Assembly (NCBI RefSeq): GCF_004765805.1
Contig: NZ_SBIU01000006.1
Span: 186,001-250,000, forward strand
Direction: 5' to 3'
DNA length: 64,000 nucleotides
Origin: Halorussus halobius
GTDB taxonomy: Archaea; Halobacteriota; Halobacteria; Halobacteriales; Haladaptataceae
This document shows positions 42,975 to 52,227 of this stretch, piece after piece (position 1 is the first letter of the stretch; each line of letters begins with the position of its first letter). The notes under the pieces are model-generated. The model did not search any database, was not told the DNA's origin, and saw only the letters and a program-made list of their open reading frames with translations. Made by a program: the position numbers and the translations under genes.

Positions 42975-42989
42975 CAAAAAATAATATAG
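42975..42989 (+). promoter_or_regulatory. AT-rich promoter element of the DUF1508 protein
   Basis: CAAAAAATAATATAG about 50-60 bases before the ATG at 43038. It is a strong TATA-like stretch in a GC-rich context. The remaining gap (42810-42974) holds inverted arms AGTTCTC and GAGAACT (about 42836 and 42871) near the permease promoter, possibly an operator. Confidence 0.45.
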
Positions 42990-43037
42990 TCTACCATTGT
43001 CAAGGTTCAAGACCCCCGAATGAATAGGAATTAGTAG

Positions 43038-44684
43038 ATGTCAACGAAAACCGGAGACAGCGCTCTGATTCGAATCTACTCCGAGCGATTCGGAGAGCCA
43101 CTGACGAGCGACGAAGTGTACGGATACTGGCTGTTCGTGGTCAGCGTACTGGCCGGCGGGCTGGGAGTGCTCGCACTCCTGGCGACCGACGGCATCAGCA
43201 CGATGCGCCAGACCGCCATCATGCTCACCGCGCTGGGACTGACAGGCGCAGTGACCGGTCTCGTCGTCGGCCAGTCGTTCGACCGCCGCGCGAAGTGGCT
43301 GGTCTACGTCGGTGCCGCACTGTCGGTGCTGGCGGTCGCGTGGTTCACCACGGTCTACCCGAGCCAGTGGGAACTCGGGCGCTCGGCGACGACGAACGTC
43401 GTCGGACTGTACATCCTCGGAATCGGCATCGTCGCGCTGTCCGGCGTCATCGCACCGGTCATCGTGGGACAGAGCCGCGCACGCGAGGCCGCCGAGGAAG
43501 CACTCGTCACCGCCCAGGAGCAGGCGTCCGACCGGAGCGAGGAGGCCTCGGAACTGCGCGACCGACTCGCCGAGCGCGAGGACGAGATAGCCGACCTCGA
43601 AGCCGAACTCGACGACCTGCGTGGGGCCCGCGACGACGCCGAGGCCGAAGCCCGGACGAGCACCGAATCGGCCGCCGCGGAGCGAGCGCGAGCAGACGAC
43701 GCCGAAGCCCACCTCGACCGGCTCCACGACAGCAGCGCGACGTTCGAGATGTACAAGGACAAGGCCGACGAGTGGCGGTGGCGACTGGTCCACCAGAACG
43801 GCAACATCGTGGCCACCGGCGGCGAGGGCTACGCCAGCGACCGCAACGCCCGGCGCGGGATGCGCAGCGTCAAGCGCAACGCGCTGGGGGCCGAGGTCAT
43901 CTGGCACCGCGAGGCGGAGGACCCCGACCCCGAGCCCGACCCGGTGCTCGAGGACCCGCAGGCGACCTTCGAGCTGTACCGTGACGACGCCGACGAGTAC
44001 CGCTGGCGGCTCCGCCACGACAACGGCGAGATCATCGCGGCGGCCGCGCGCGGGTTCTCCTCGAAGTCGGCGGCCCGCGACGGACTCGACGCGGTCCGCA
44101 CGTACGTCGGCCCGGCCGACTACCTCGAGTTCGACCCGACGGCGTTCGAGGTGTACGAGGACGCGGCGGGCGAGTACCGCTGGCGGTTGGTCCACCGCAA
44201 CGGCCGGATTCTGGCCGACTCGGGCGAGGGCTACGCCTCGCGCTCGAACGCTCGGCGCGCGGTCGAGACCGTCACCGCGACCGCCGACTCGGCCGCGGTC
44301 GGAGCCGACGACGGCGCTCGCTTCGAGGTGTACGAGGACGCGGCCGACGAGCACCGCTGGCGGCTCGTGAGCGCCAACGACGAGATCATCGCGGACTCGG
44401 GACAGGGGTACGGCGACCGGTCGAGCGCGACCGACGCGGTCGAGCGCGTGCGAGACTACGTCCCCGACGCCGACACCCTCACGGTCGGCGAGGCCGCCGT
44501 CGAGGTGTACGAGGACGCGGCGGGCGAGTTCCGCTGGCGGCTCCGCCACCGGAACGGCACCATCCTCGCGACCGGCGGCGAGGGGTACAGCGACCGCTCG
44601 GGCGCGGTCGACGGCGTCAACAGCGTCAAGCGCAACGCGCCCAACACGCCGGTCGTCGAGGACGGCGAGCAAAACGAGGCCTGA
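43038..44684 (+). CDS. Membrane protein with coiled coil and five DUF1508 (HVO_2922-like) repeats
   Basis: A 548-aa protein. Residues 28-140 hold four membrane helices, 145-230 form a coiled coil (ERE/DLEAELDD pattern), and from about 235 on there are five DUF1508 repeats, each with the pattern F-E-x-Y-x-D-x-A-x-E-x-R-W-R-L-x-x-x-N-G-x-I-x-A-x-x-G-x-G-Y. DUF1508 units (as in YegP and H. volcanii HVO_2922) are small beta-alpha modules; most proteins carry one or two. So this is a membrane-tethered array. Cytoplasmic orientation of the array is probable by charge. Function unknown. Confidence 0.88.
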   Translation: MSTKTGDSALIRIYSERFGEPLTSDEVYGYWLFVVSVLAGGLGVLALLATDGISTMRQTAIMLTALGLTGAVTGLVVGQSFDRRAKWLVYVGAALSVLAVAWFTTVYPSQWELGRSATTNVVGLYILGIGIVALSGVIAPVIVGQSRAREAAEEALVTAQEQASDRSEEASELRDRLAEREDEIADLEAELDDLRGARDDAEAEARTSTESAAAERARADDAEAHLDRLHDSSATFEMYKDKADEWRWRLVHQNGNIVATGGEGYASDRNARRGMRSVKRNALGAEVIWHREAEDPDPEPDPVLEDPQATFELYRDDADEYRWRLRHDNGEIIAAAARGFSSKSAARDGLDAVRTYVGPADYLEFDPTAFEVYEDAAGEYRWRLVHRNGRILADSGEGYASRSNARRAVETVTATADSAAVGADDGARFEVYEDAADEHRWRLVSANDEIIADSGQGYGDRSSATDAVERVRDYVPDADTLTVGEAAVEVYEDAAGEFRWRLRHRNGTILATGGEGYSDRSGAVDGVNSVKRNAPNTPVVEDGEQNEA

Positions 44685-44714
44685 AACGTCCGCGCGGTCC
44701 GAACCGCTCTTTCT

Positions 44715-45059
44715 CTACTCGCTGTACGCCAGGTTCATTATCCACTGCGAGAAGGCGTCGCTCTCGGCGTCGACCTCCTCCTCGCCGATAAAGGGCGAGA
44801 GCATGTCGCCGGCCATCAGCAGCGAGAAATCGAGGTCGCGGGCCGCCGGCGTGATGAGGTAGGTGTTGTGGCCGTCGTAGACGGTCTCCTCGCGCTGGAC
44901 CAGTCCCTTCTCGTCGAGCGAGTCCACGATGCGACTTCCCTTCCGGGAGTCGACGCCGAGTTCCTTCCAGAAGTCGCTCTGGTGGATGCCGCCGCTCTCG
45001 CGCACCAGTTCGAGGCCAGCGCGTTCGTCCTCGCTGAGGTCCGCCTCGGATGCTGACAT
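44715..45059 (-). CDS. Small winged-helix transcription regulator
   Basis: A 114-aa protein with a wHTH: GLELVRESGGIHQSDFWKELGVDSRKGSRIVDSLDEKGLVQREETVYDG, then a helical tail. ATG at 45059 (MSASEADLSEDE) was chosen over the upstream GTG at 45068 because a TATA-like CTTTAAACCGC lies 25-35 bases before it on the minus strand. It resembles MarR/Lrp-like haloarchaeal regulators that recognise DNA; target unknown. Confidence 0.82.
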   Translation of the reverse strand: MSASEADLSEDERAGLELVRESGGIHQSDFWKELGVDSRKGSRIVDSLDEKGLVQREETVYDGHNTYLITPAARDLDFSLLMAGDMLSPFIGEEEVDAESDAFSQWIMNLAYSE

Positions 45060-45084
45060 ACTCGACACAGGGGCCCCGAGCGGT

Positions 45085-45831
45085 TTAAAGGTGACCGTCC
45101 GACCCGTCGCTGGGGCCGTGCTCGGAGTTCGCGGGTTCGCCGGCCCCCTCGACGAGTTCGTAGTCGGTCTCGCAGGGCCTACCGTCGGCGAACCAGTAGC
45201 GCGCGTCCCCGTCGGCGTCGAGGCCGACCAGCGACGACGACCGCGTGCCGAACGTTCGGCCGTGGACGCAGACGCCGAGGTCGTGGTCGGCCATCACCTC
45301 GCCGGCGCGGTCGAACCACGCCCCGGCGGTCGTCTCCGGGGCGGGCGCGAGTCGCGTCCGCACGCCGCCGGCCTTCGGGGCGCTCGCGTCGGAGCCGGCC
45401 TCGACCACGACGTGGACGCCCGGCTCGAAGTGGGTGGTCCGGAGCACGCCGTCCCACTCGAACAGCGCGGCCTCCGAGGCGTCGGCGACCACGAGGTTGA
45501 ACCCCGCGTAGCTCCGGTCGCCGAGTTCGTTCCGGACGAACGAACCCGCCTCGGCCGCGCTCGCGCGGTCGAGTGCGTCCCGGACCAACAGTCCCCGCGA
45601 GCGCTCCCCGTCGAGACTCGTCGGGCGGTTCGTGACCGCGACGAACAGCCCGGCGTCGTTGTAGCCGAGCCACGTCCCGCCCGCCGCCTCGTCGCGGGGC
45701 GCGACGACCGTCGGGTCGCCGTCGAACACGCGGGGCGGCCGCGACGGCCGGTCGCGGGCCTCGTCGCGGTTCGCCGCGACGGCTATCGGCGTCTCGTCGA
45801 ACACCCGCCACGCGAGCGCCAGCGTGCACAC
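45085..45831 (-). CDS. NRDE (TANGO2-like) family protein
   Basis: A 248-aa protein starting MCTLALAWR (GTG start), with AANRDEARDRPS, the NRDE motif that names the family, followed by GGTWLGYNDAGLFVAVTNRPT. The N-terminal Cys2 and Asn/Asp positions resemble N-terminal nucleophile hydrolases. Eukaryotic TANGO2 is involved in haem trafficking or lipid handling; archaeal function is not known. It is upstream-facing, divergent from nothing: its 5' neighbour gpmI is on the same strand. Confidence 0.9.
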   Translation of the reverse strand: MCTLALAWRVFDETPIAVAANRDEARDRPSRPPRVFDGDPTVVAPRDEAAGGTWLGYNDAGLFVAVTNRPTSLDGERSRGLLVRDALDRASAAEAGSFVRNELGDRSYAGFNLVVADASEAALFEWDGVLRTTHFEPGVHVVVEAGSDASAPKAGGVRTRLAPAPETTAGAWFDRAGEVMADHDLGVCVHGRTFGTRSSSLVGLDADGDARYWFADGRPCETDYELVEGAGEPANSEHGPSDGSDGHL

Positions 45832-45910
45832 GACTCACGGTAGGCGTTCGGTGCGCTAAAAAGTTCGCGGCCCCGCGTCGCCGCCCGGTCGTCCACACTG
45901 CCGCCTCGGC

Positions 45911-47440
45911 CTACTCCAGCAGGCTCTCGCCGGTCATCGCGGCCGGCCGGTCGAGTCCGACCAGCGAGAGGAGAGTGGGCGCGACGTCGCACAGCGACCC
46001 GCCTTCGCGGACGCGTCTTCCCCCGTCGTCGCCCGCCGGCGAGCGGTAGACGACGGGCACGGGGTTGGTGGTGTGGGCGGTGTGTGGGTCGTCGGGCGTC
46101 CCCATGTCGTCGGCGTTGCCGTGGTCGGCCGTGACGAGGACGTGGCCGCCGGCCGACTCGACCGCCGCGACGAGCCTGCCGAGTTGTTCGTCCACGGCCT
46201 CGACCGCCGCGACGGCGGCGTCGAAGTCGCCCGTGTGACCCACCATGTCGGGGTTGGCGTAGTTGAGGACCAGCACGTCCGGGTCCTCGGACTCGATGCG
46301 GCGGATGGCGGCGTCGGTGACCCCGCGGGCGCTCATCTCGGGCCGCAGGTCGTAGGTCGGCACGTCGGGCGACTCGACTATCTCGCGGCGCTCGCCCTCG
46401 AACTCGACCTCCCGGCCGCCGTTGAGGAAGTAGGTGACGTGGGCGTACTTCTCGGACTCGGCGATGCGGAGCTGGGTCAGCCCGTGGTCGGCCAGGACCT
46501 CGCCCAGCACGTCCTCGGGGCGGTCGGGCGGGAACGCCACGGGGAGGTCGAACGTCTCGTCGTACTGGGTCATCGTGACCAGTCGGACCTCGGGCGGGGC
46601 GGTGTCGATTCCCGCCGACTCCCACTCGCCGGGCCGAACGTCCGCGAGCATCCGGGTCAGTTGGCGGGCGCGGTCGGCCCGGAAGTTGAAGAAGACGGCC
46701 GAATCGTCATCGGTCAGGGCAGCGCCGTCCGCCACCAGCGTCGGCTCCACGAACTCGTCGGTGTCGCCGCGCTCGTAGCTCGCCGCCACGGCGTCGACCG
46801 CCGACCCGGCCTCGTGGTCGGCCTCGCGGTTCACGATGGCGTCGTAGGCCCGCTTGGTGCGCTCCCAGTTTTGGTCGCGGTCCATCGCGTAGTAGCGCCC
46901 GGAGACGGTCGCCACCTCGCCGGTGCCCGCGCGGTCTGTGACTTTCTGTAGCTCCGCGAGGAAGTCCGCGCCGCTCTTCGGCGCGGTGTCCCGGCCGTCG
47001 GTGAACGCGTGGGTGACGGCGTCGACGTCGCGCTCGGCCGCCAACTCCACGAGCGCGTGGAGGTGGCGCTGGTCGGAGTGGACGCCGCCCTCGCTGACGA
47101 GTCCGAGGAAGTGGACTTGGCCGTCGCGGTCGCGGGCGTGCTCGAACGCCGACGCGATGGCTTCGTTGTCGCCCAGTTCGCCCTCGGCGATGGCGTCGGT
47201 GATGCGGGTGTACTCCTGTTTGACCACCCGGCCCGCGCCGACGTTGAGATGACCGACCTCGCTGTTGCCCATCTGGCCTTCGGGCAGGCCGACGCGGCGG
47301 CCCGAGACGGTGAGCGTGCCGTACGCGCCGGCCTCGGCGAAGCGGTCGAAGTTGGGCGTGTCGGCAGCCTCGATGGCGTCTCGGCCTCCGTCTTCGCTCC
47401 CTAACCCCCACCCGTCGAGGATTATCAGCGCGGCCTTCAT
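45911..47440 (-). CDS. gpmI: 2,3-bisphosphoglycerate-independent phosphoglycerate mutase
   Basis: GpmI (509 aa) interconverts 3- and 2-phosphoglycerate in glycolysis/gluconeogenesis using two Mn ions. The N-terminal ALIILDGWG holds the first metal Asp, and the phosphorylated Ser is S60 in MGNSEVGH. The phosphatase part has NYANPDMVGHTG and VTADHGNAD. It is the long bacterial-type enzyme, not the short archaeal ApgM. Upstream is an R1 repeat and the divergent dehydrogenase gene. Confidence 0.96.
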   Translation of the reverse strand: MKAALIILDGWGLGSEDGGRDAIEAADTPNFDRFAEAGAYGTLTVSGRRVGLPEGQMGNSEVGHLNVGAGRVVKQEYTRITDAIAEGELGDNEAIASAFEHARDRDGQVHFLGLVSEGGVHSDQRHLHALVELAAERDVDAVTHAFTDGRDTAPKSGADFLAELQKVTDRAGTGEVATVSGRYYAMDRDQNWERTKRAYDAIVNREADHEAGSAVDAVAASYERGDTDEFVEPTLVADGAALTDDDSAVFFNFRADRARQLTRMLADVRPGEWESAGIDTAPPEVRLVTMTQYDETFDLPVAFPPDRPEDVLGEVLADHGLTQLRIAESEKYAHVTYFLNGGREVEFEGERREIVESPDVPTYDLRPEMSARGVTDAAIRRIESEDPDVLVLNYANPDMVGHTGDFDAAVAAVEAVDEQLGRLVAAVESAGGHVLVTADHGNADDMGTPDDPHTAHTTNPVPVVYRSPAGDDGGRRVREGGSLCDVAPTLLSLVGLDRPAAMTGESLLE

Positions 47441-47532
47441 GGGCGGAGGGTTGGTTTCGTGGCGTAACTACTCTTCGGCTTTCGGGAGTGAGGTGTCCCG
47501 TTCCCAGCCGGTTCGACTGCTGGAGCGTATCC

Positions 47533-47648
47533 TCGAAAGCCCTCGGACCGTTCGGCTCCCGCGACTCGTTGCGCTCCTCGGCTTCGCCTGCGGTGCTTCC
47601 GTCGTCGGGGTTCGCCGAACGGTCCTCGCCCTTTCAGTCCGCCGAGGA
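47533..47648 (+). repeat. Intergenic repeat family R1, copy 3
   Basis: Begins TCGAAAGCCCTCGG and ends CCCTTTCAGTCCGCCGAGG. Arms GGACCGTTCGG (47545-47555) and CCGAACGGTCC (47615-47625) pair perfectly. The loop contains CTCCCGCGACTCGTTGCGC and GTCGTCGGGGTTCG, also found in the copy at 49252. It fills most of the 314-bp gap between gpmI and the dehydrogenase; no gene is seen there. Confidence 0.8.
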
Positions 47649-47754
47649 GGCAGTCGCGTCACCGGCCGAAATCGAGGTTTGCACCAGCACCTTCGACAGC
47701 CCCGACCAGTCGCGTTGAGGTACAGTTTTACGCCGGGCGGCCCACGTTGCGGGC

Positions 47755-48804
47755 ATGAAGGCCGTCCAGTTCCGCGACCACGGGGACAGGAGCGTCATCG
47801 AGTACGGCGACTTCCCGGACGCCTCGCCCGACCGCGACGAGGTGCTGGTCGACGTCAAGGCCGGGGCGCTCAACCACCTCGACGTGTGGACTCGCAAGGG
47901 GATGCCCGGCGTCGACCTCGACATGCCCCACGTGCCGGGCAGCGACGCCGCCGGGACCGTGGTCGAGGTCGGCGAGGACGTGACCCGGTTCGAGCCGGGC
48001 GACCGCGTGGCGGTGTCGGCCGGCGTCTACTGCGGCGAGTGCGAGTACTGCCGCCACGGCGAGTACTCGATGTGCGTGAACTACCACATCATCGGCGAGC
48101 ACGTCCGGGGCGTCCACAGCGAGCGCGCGGCGGTCCCCGAGGACAACCTCGTCGAAGTTCCCACGGGCGTCGACTGGGAGACGGCGGCGGCCGCGCCGCT
48201 GGTCTTCCAGACCGCGTGGCGGATGCTCCTCACGCGGGGCGAACTCGAAGCGGGCGAGTCCGTGCTGGTGCTGGGCGCGTCGGGCGGCGTGGGTCACGCC
48301 GCCGTCCAGATAGCCGACTACGCCGGCGCGGAGGTGTACGCCACCGCCTCCTCCGAGGAGAAACTCGGCTACGCCGAGGCGGTCGGAGCCGACCACGTCA
48401 TCGACTACGAGGCCGAGGACTTCGCCGCCCGCGTCCGCGAGTTGACCGACAAGCGCGGGGTGGATATGGTCGTCGACCACGTCGGCGAGGCCACGTATCC
48501 CGACTCGCTCAAGAGCCTCGCCAAGGGCGGACGCGTGGTCACCTGCGGCGCGACCACCGGTCCGAACCCCGGCGCGGGGCTAAATCGCATCTTCTGGAAC
48601 CAGCTGTCGGTCGTCGGCTCCACGATGGCGACGCCCGGCGAGGTCGACGACGTGCTCGAACTCGTGTGGGACGGCACGTTCGAGCCCCGAATCCGGGAGG
48701 TCCTGCCGATGAGCGAGACCGCCCGCGCCCACGAACTGCTCGAATCCCGCGAGGGGTTCGGCAAGGTCGTGGTCGTGCCCGACAGCGAGTACGAGAGCCG
48801 GTGA
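47755..48804 (+). CDS. Zinc-binding alcohol dehydrogenase family protein (MDR)
   Basis: A 349-aa medium-chain dehydrogenase/reductase. N-terminal GroES-like part with GALNHLDVWTRKG and the structural-zinc cysteines CGECEYCRHGEYSMC; Rossmann part with VLVLGASGGVGHAAVQIADY and a nucleotide loop ATASSEEKLG, which favours NADP(H). The catalytic zinc ligands seem partly replaced (NHLD in place of the usual C-H), so it may be a quinone-oxidoreductase-like enzyme. Substrate unknown. The next gene follows after one base, so they form an operon. R1 repeats flank the pair on both sides in opposite orientation. Confidence 0.9.
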   Translation: MKAVQFRDHGDRSVIEYGDFPDASPDRDEVLVDVKAGALNHLDVWTRKGMPGVDLDMPHVPGSDAAGTVVEVGEDVTRFEPGDRVAVSAGVYCGECEYCRHGEYSMCVNYHIIGEHVRGVHSERAAVPEDNLVEVPTGVDWETAAAAPLVFQTAWRMLLTRGELEAGESVLVLGASGGVGHAAVQIADYAGAEVYATASSEEKLGYAEAVGADHVIDYEAEDFAARVRELTDKRGVDMVVDHVGEATYPDSLKSLAKGGRVVTCGATTGPNPGAGLNRIFWNQLSVVGSTMATPGEVDDVLELVWDGTFEPRIREVLPMSETARAHELLESREGFGKVVVVPDSEYESR

Positions 48805-48805
48805 G

Positions 48806-49156
48806 ATGGCCGACGACACCTACACGCACCGGCCGGGCGAGGTCGCCGAGGAGCGCGGCGGGCGCGCGGACGAGGACGCGACGGACGGGGAGATAGCCGA
48901 CGGGGACGCGCCGAACCAACGGGAGCCGGAAGCGACCGTCGACCCCGCCGCGCCGGTCGAGCGCGGCCGCGAGGAGTGGAGTTGGCGCGACTGGATACTG
49001 GTCGGCGTCGTGGTGCTGTGCTTTCTCGTAGTGCCCGCCGCGATTCTGATACTCCCGCCGGTCCGGCCGTTCCGGTTCGCGTACCTCGTCCTGCCGCTGA
49101 TTCCGGCGTTCCTGCTGGGCGCTGTCGCGGTCTGGTCGGCCCAGCGTTCGACCTGA
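48806..49156 (+). CDS. Small two-helix membrane protein
   Basis: A 116-aa protein. The first 55 residues are acidic and disordered-looking; then two membrane helices (WILVGVVVLCFLVVPAAIL and FAYLVLPLIPAFLLGAVAVW). It starts one base after the dehydrogenase stop. No family recognised. Confidence 0.75.
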   Translation: MADDTYTHRPGEVAEERGGRADEDATDGEIADGDAPNQREPEATVDPAAPVERGREEWSWRDWILVGVVVLCFLVVPAAILILPPVRPFRFAYLVLPLIPAFLLGAVAVWSAQRST

Positions 49157-49251
49157 GCGTCTCGCGGTCGGCCCACTCGCCGTCTCGCGGGCGGTGTTCG
49201 GATAAGCGGGGCCGACATCCGGTTGCGCTCGATGAATCAATCCACGTCCCC

Positions 49252-49367
49252 GGCGGACTGAAAGGGCGAGGCCAGTTCGGCGAACCCCGACGACGCAAGC
49301 ACTGCAGGCCCGAACGGGCCGAAGCGCGCAGCGAGTCGCGGGAGTCGAACTGGCCGAGGGCTTTCGA
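49252..49367 (-). repeat. Intergenic repeat family R1, copy 4 (inverted relative to copy 3)
   Basis: Read on the minus strand it follows the sequence of the copy at 47533 closely, from TCGAAAGCCCTCGG to CCCTTTCAGTCCGCCG. Its arms are GGCCAGTTCG (49270-49279) and CGAACTGGCC (49346-49355), which differ from copy 3 yet pair perfectly. Copies 3 and 4 thus form a 1.8-kb inverted pair around the dehydrogenase operon. Confidence 0.8.
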
Positions 49368-49454
49368 AGACCTTTCGCTACGGAAACTACCTTATCTGAA
49401 CACGACCTCTCGCGGAACGTGGCGCTTATCAGCGCCCGACGAGAACCCACGGTC

Positions 49455-49784
49455 ATGCAGTTTTGCGACGAATGCGGCTCCATGATGAAGTCGATGGGGT
49501 CGAAGATGCGCTGTTCGAACGACGACTGCCAGCACACCGTCGCCAAGGACGAGGAGAAGGCGGCCCAGTTCGTCTCGACCGAAGCCCAGTCGGACGACGA
49601 CGTCATCGAGTCCTCGGAGGACGCCAACTTCGAGGGCAAGCCGACCGCCGACGACGTGACCTGCGAGGAGTGTGGCCACGGGAAGGCGTGGTACACCATC
49701 AAGCAGACCGGCGCGGCCGACGAACCGCCGACGCGCTTCTTCAAGTGTCGGGAGTGTGGCTATCGCTGGCGCGAGTACAACTGA
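49455..49784 (+). CDS. tfs: Transcription factor S (TFS), RPB9/TFIIS-like
   Basis: TFS (109 aa) rescues stalled archaeal RNA polymerase by stimulating transcript cleavage. The N-terminal zinc ribbon is CDECGSMM ... CSNDDCQ, the C-terminal one CEECGHGKAWYTIKQTGAADEPPTRFFKCRECGYRW. In the TFIIS-like C-terminal ribbon the expected acidic tip is represented by AADEPPTR, somewhat different from the RSADE norm. The start MQFCDECGSMMK at 49455 is the family start; upstream in-frame ATG at 49419 lies on top of the likely promoter. Confidence 0.94.
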   Translation: MQFCDECGSMMKSMGSKMRCSNDDCQHTVAKDEEKAAQFVSTEAQSDDDVIESSEDANFEGKPTADDVTCEECGHGKAWYTIKQTGAADEPPTRFFKCRECGYRWREYN

Positions 49785-50004
49785 GCGCGAATCGCACGCC
49801 GCCGACCTCGCCCCCTGCTTATTCCTGTCTGAGATAAAACAGAAAATATGGGCAGGAATGCGTTCAATCATTCCAGAGTGTGGTAAAATACCGTCCGAGA
49901 AAACTTCCTTTATCGATATATGTGTGATTCTCACCGGTAATAATATGCTCCGGGCTTGTTCAAGATTCGATACGTAACAGTGTCGTGGTACTCGGTAACG
50001 CGTC

Positions 50005-51668
50005 GTGCGTTCGCAAGCGAGCGGCCGTCTGCTCGACCGCGGGGTCGATAACGTGCCGGGAGGCCGACCTTCGGGCGGGGGCCGCATCCCGGACGAGGAG
50101 CTACTGGCCGACCTTCGGCGGGTCGCCGACGAACTCGACGGCAGTCCGAGCATGGCGGACGTGGACGAGCGCGGGGCTTACTCGCCGAGTACCTACCAGT
50201 CGCGGTTCGGCTCGTGGACCGCCGCGAAAGAGCGAGCGGGCGTGGCAGACGACGCGGGCGGCGTGACCTACTCCGACGACGAACTCCTCGACGCGCTCCG
50301 CGAGTTCGCCGACGAACTGGGGACGACGCCGACCCGCGACCGGATGCGCGCGGACGGCCCACACTCCCCGTCGACGTACGCCGCCCGGTTCGGCTCCTGG
50401 ACCGCCGCGCTCGACGAGGCGGGATTCGAGGGCCGGAGCGACGCCACCGGCGTCCCCGAATCCGACCTGCTCGCGGACATCCGACGCGTGGCCGAGGAAC
50501 TGGAGCGGCGTCCCACCTGCGAGGAGTTCGACGACCGGGGAAGTTACAGCTCCTCGACCTGCTTCCGGCGGTTCGACTCGTGGGCCGACGCCCTCGACGC
50601 CGCCGGCGTGGCCGACGAGTACCCATCGCCGTCCCGGCGGCGCGTGAGCGACGACGACCTCGCGGCCGAACTTCGACGGCTCGCGGACGCGCTCGGCCAC
50701 CCTCCCACCGAGAGCGAGATGTCGAAGCTGGGCGACCACAGCCCGGAGACGTACCGAGAACGATACGGCTCGTGGGCCGACGCCCTCGACGAAGCGGGAC
50801 TCGACCCGCGACTCCGGCCGACCGCTGGTGGCAAGAGCCGGATTCCGACCGCGAAGTTGGTCGCCGAACTCCAGCGGGTCGCGGGCGAGTGCGGTCGCGC
50901 ACCGACAGTCGCGGAGATGCGCGAGCGCGGCGACCACGGCGTGGCGACCTACCTCGACCGGTTCGGGTCGTGGAACCGGGCGCTGGAGGTCGCCGGACTC
51001 GACTGTCGTCGCCCCCGACGCGAGGCCATCCCGACGCGGGAACTCGTGCGCGAACTCCGGTCGCTCGCGCTCGAACTCGACAGACGCCCGCGTCGGGCCG
51101 AGATGGACGAGCAGGGCCCGTTCGCCGGGATGACCTACTACAACCGGTTCGGCGGTTGGACGGACGCGCTCGAGGCCGCCGGCCTCCGGGTCGAGGCCGG
51201 AGTCGGCTACCTCTCGGGCTACTGCGACGCCTGTGGCGGCGGGGTGTCCGAGAGGTAGCCGACCTCCCCGACGCCGACGGGCTGTTCTGCGACGAGGCGT
51301 GTCGCGAACTCGGTGCCCAATCGTGCGTCCGGTTCGAGTCGGACGTGCTCGCCGGCGACGACCACCTCGGGCGACTCGCGACCGCGCTCGCGGAGACGGG
51401 TCCCGACGTGCCCTCGCGGCTCCTGTTCTGTCTCGGCCGGGCGGTCGAACTGTTCGACACGGGATTCGAGTCGGCCGAGACCGACGGCTACGAGTTCGCC
51501 GTGGCCGACGGGACGGTGACCGTCGAGTGGGAGGCCGGGGGCGAGCGGCGCGAACTCCGGGCCGAGACCGAGACGCTCGTCGCGCTCCGGTGGCGGCTCG
51601 ACGCGGTCGAGACCCGCCGCGCCGAGTCCGTCACGGACCCCTCGGGCGAGCCGGCGGCCGACGACTGA
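50005..51668 (+). pseudogene. Homing-endonuclease-associated repeat (HNR) protein, frameshifted
   Basis: The first frame (50005-51258) encodes about 417 aa with six HNR repeats of about 60 residues, each of the type D-D-E-L-L-x-x-L-R-x-x-A-D-E-L, T-x-x-x-M, and SPSTYxxRFGSWxxALxxAG. They are DNA-binding-like modules. It ends after CDACGGGVSER at a stop at 51256. In the -1 frame the sequence continues without break from about 51240 as VADLPDADGLFCDEACREL and runs to 51668. CDAC and CDEAC together form a plausible zinc finger, so one base is missing, most simply in the GGGG run near 51238-51242. Either a real inactivating frameshift or a sequencing error. The start (GTG at 50005) is uncertain. 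An AT-rich stretch at 49930-49950 may be its promoter. Confidence 0.72.
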
Positions 51669-51720
51669 CCCGCGGCTCCAACCCGGTTCGACTCGGGAGC
51701 CTGCCGACCGGCGACCACTG

Positions 51721-52104
51721 TCAGCGGTCGTCCGACTCCCGCGCTGGCGGCGTCTTCCAGACGATGCGACCGAACTCCGTTCGGTTGTCGGCGACGGTCC
51801 GGTAGACCCGCTCGCGGAGTCCCCGGTAGTCCTCGAAGTTCCGGAGGAACTCGACCAGCGGCCGGGCGTCCTCGCCGAGGTCCGACCGGACGAACGCCTC
51901 CTCCAGCGACTGCCCGCACGAGTACACCTCGTCGTCGGTCACGACGTGCGAACACTCCTCGTAGTCGTCGGGCAGGCGCTCGCGCAGGTCGTCGGACAGG
52001 TCCGAAAAGCCCACGAGTCGGAGGTCCGACCGGTACGCGAAGAAGTCGGCCCACCACGTGCAGAACCCGCAGTCGTCGTCGTAGACGAGCGTTGCGTCGC
52101 TCAT
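51721..52104 (-). CDS. DCC-family thiol-disulfide oxidoreductase
   Basis: A 127-aa protein of the DUF393/DCC family. YDDDCGFCTWWADFFAYRSD is the signature, with the redox CxxC (DCGFC), in a thioredoxin-like fold. A second Cys pair (EECSHVV, YSCGQSLEEA) is also present. It is usually an electron carrier or thiol exchanger of unknown partner. The start MSDATLVYDDDC is right for the family. Confidence 0.9.
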   Translation of the reverse strand: MSDATLVYDDDCGFCTWWADFFAYRSDLRLVGFSDLSDDLRERLPDDYEECSHVVTDDEVYSCGQSLEEAFVRSDLGEDARPLVEFLRNFEDYRGLRERVYRTVADNRTEFGRIVWKTPPARESDDR

Positions 52105-52227
52105 GTTTACCCCTGTGGAGTCCGGCGACTAATTCTTGCCGGAGTCGAACGGGTGACCGTCCGGCTGGCGGGTTTCAGTATTTGCCACGTCCCGACGTTT
52201 TAGCGGCTGCACCCCGTACGATGTGGT

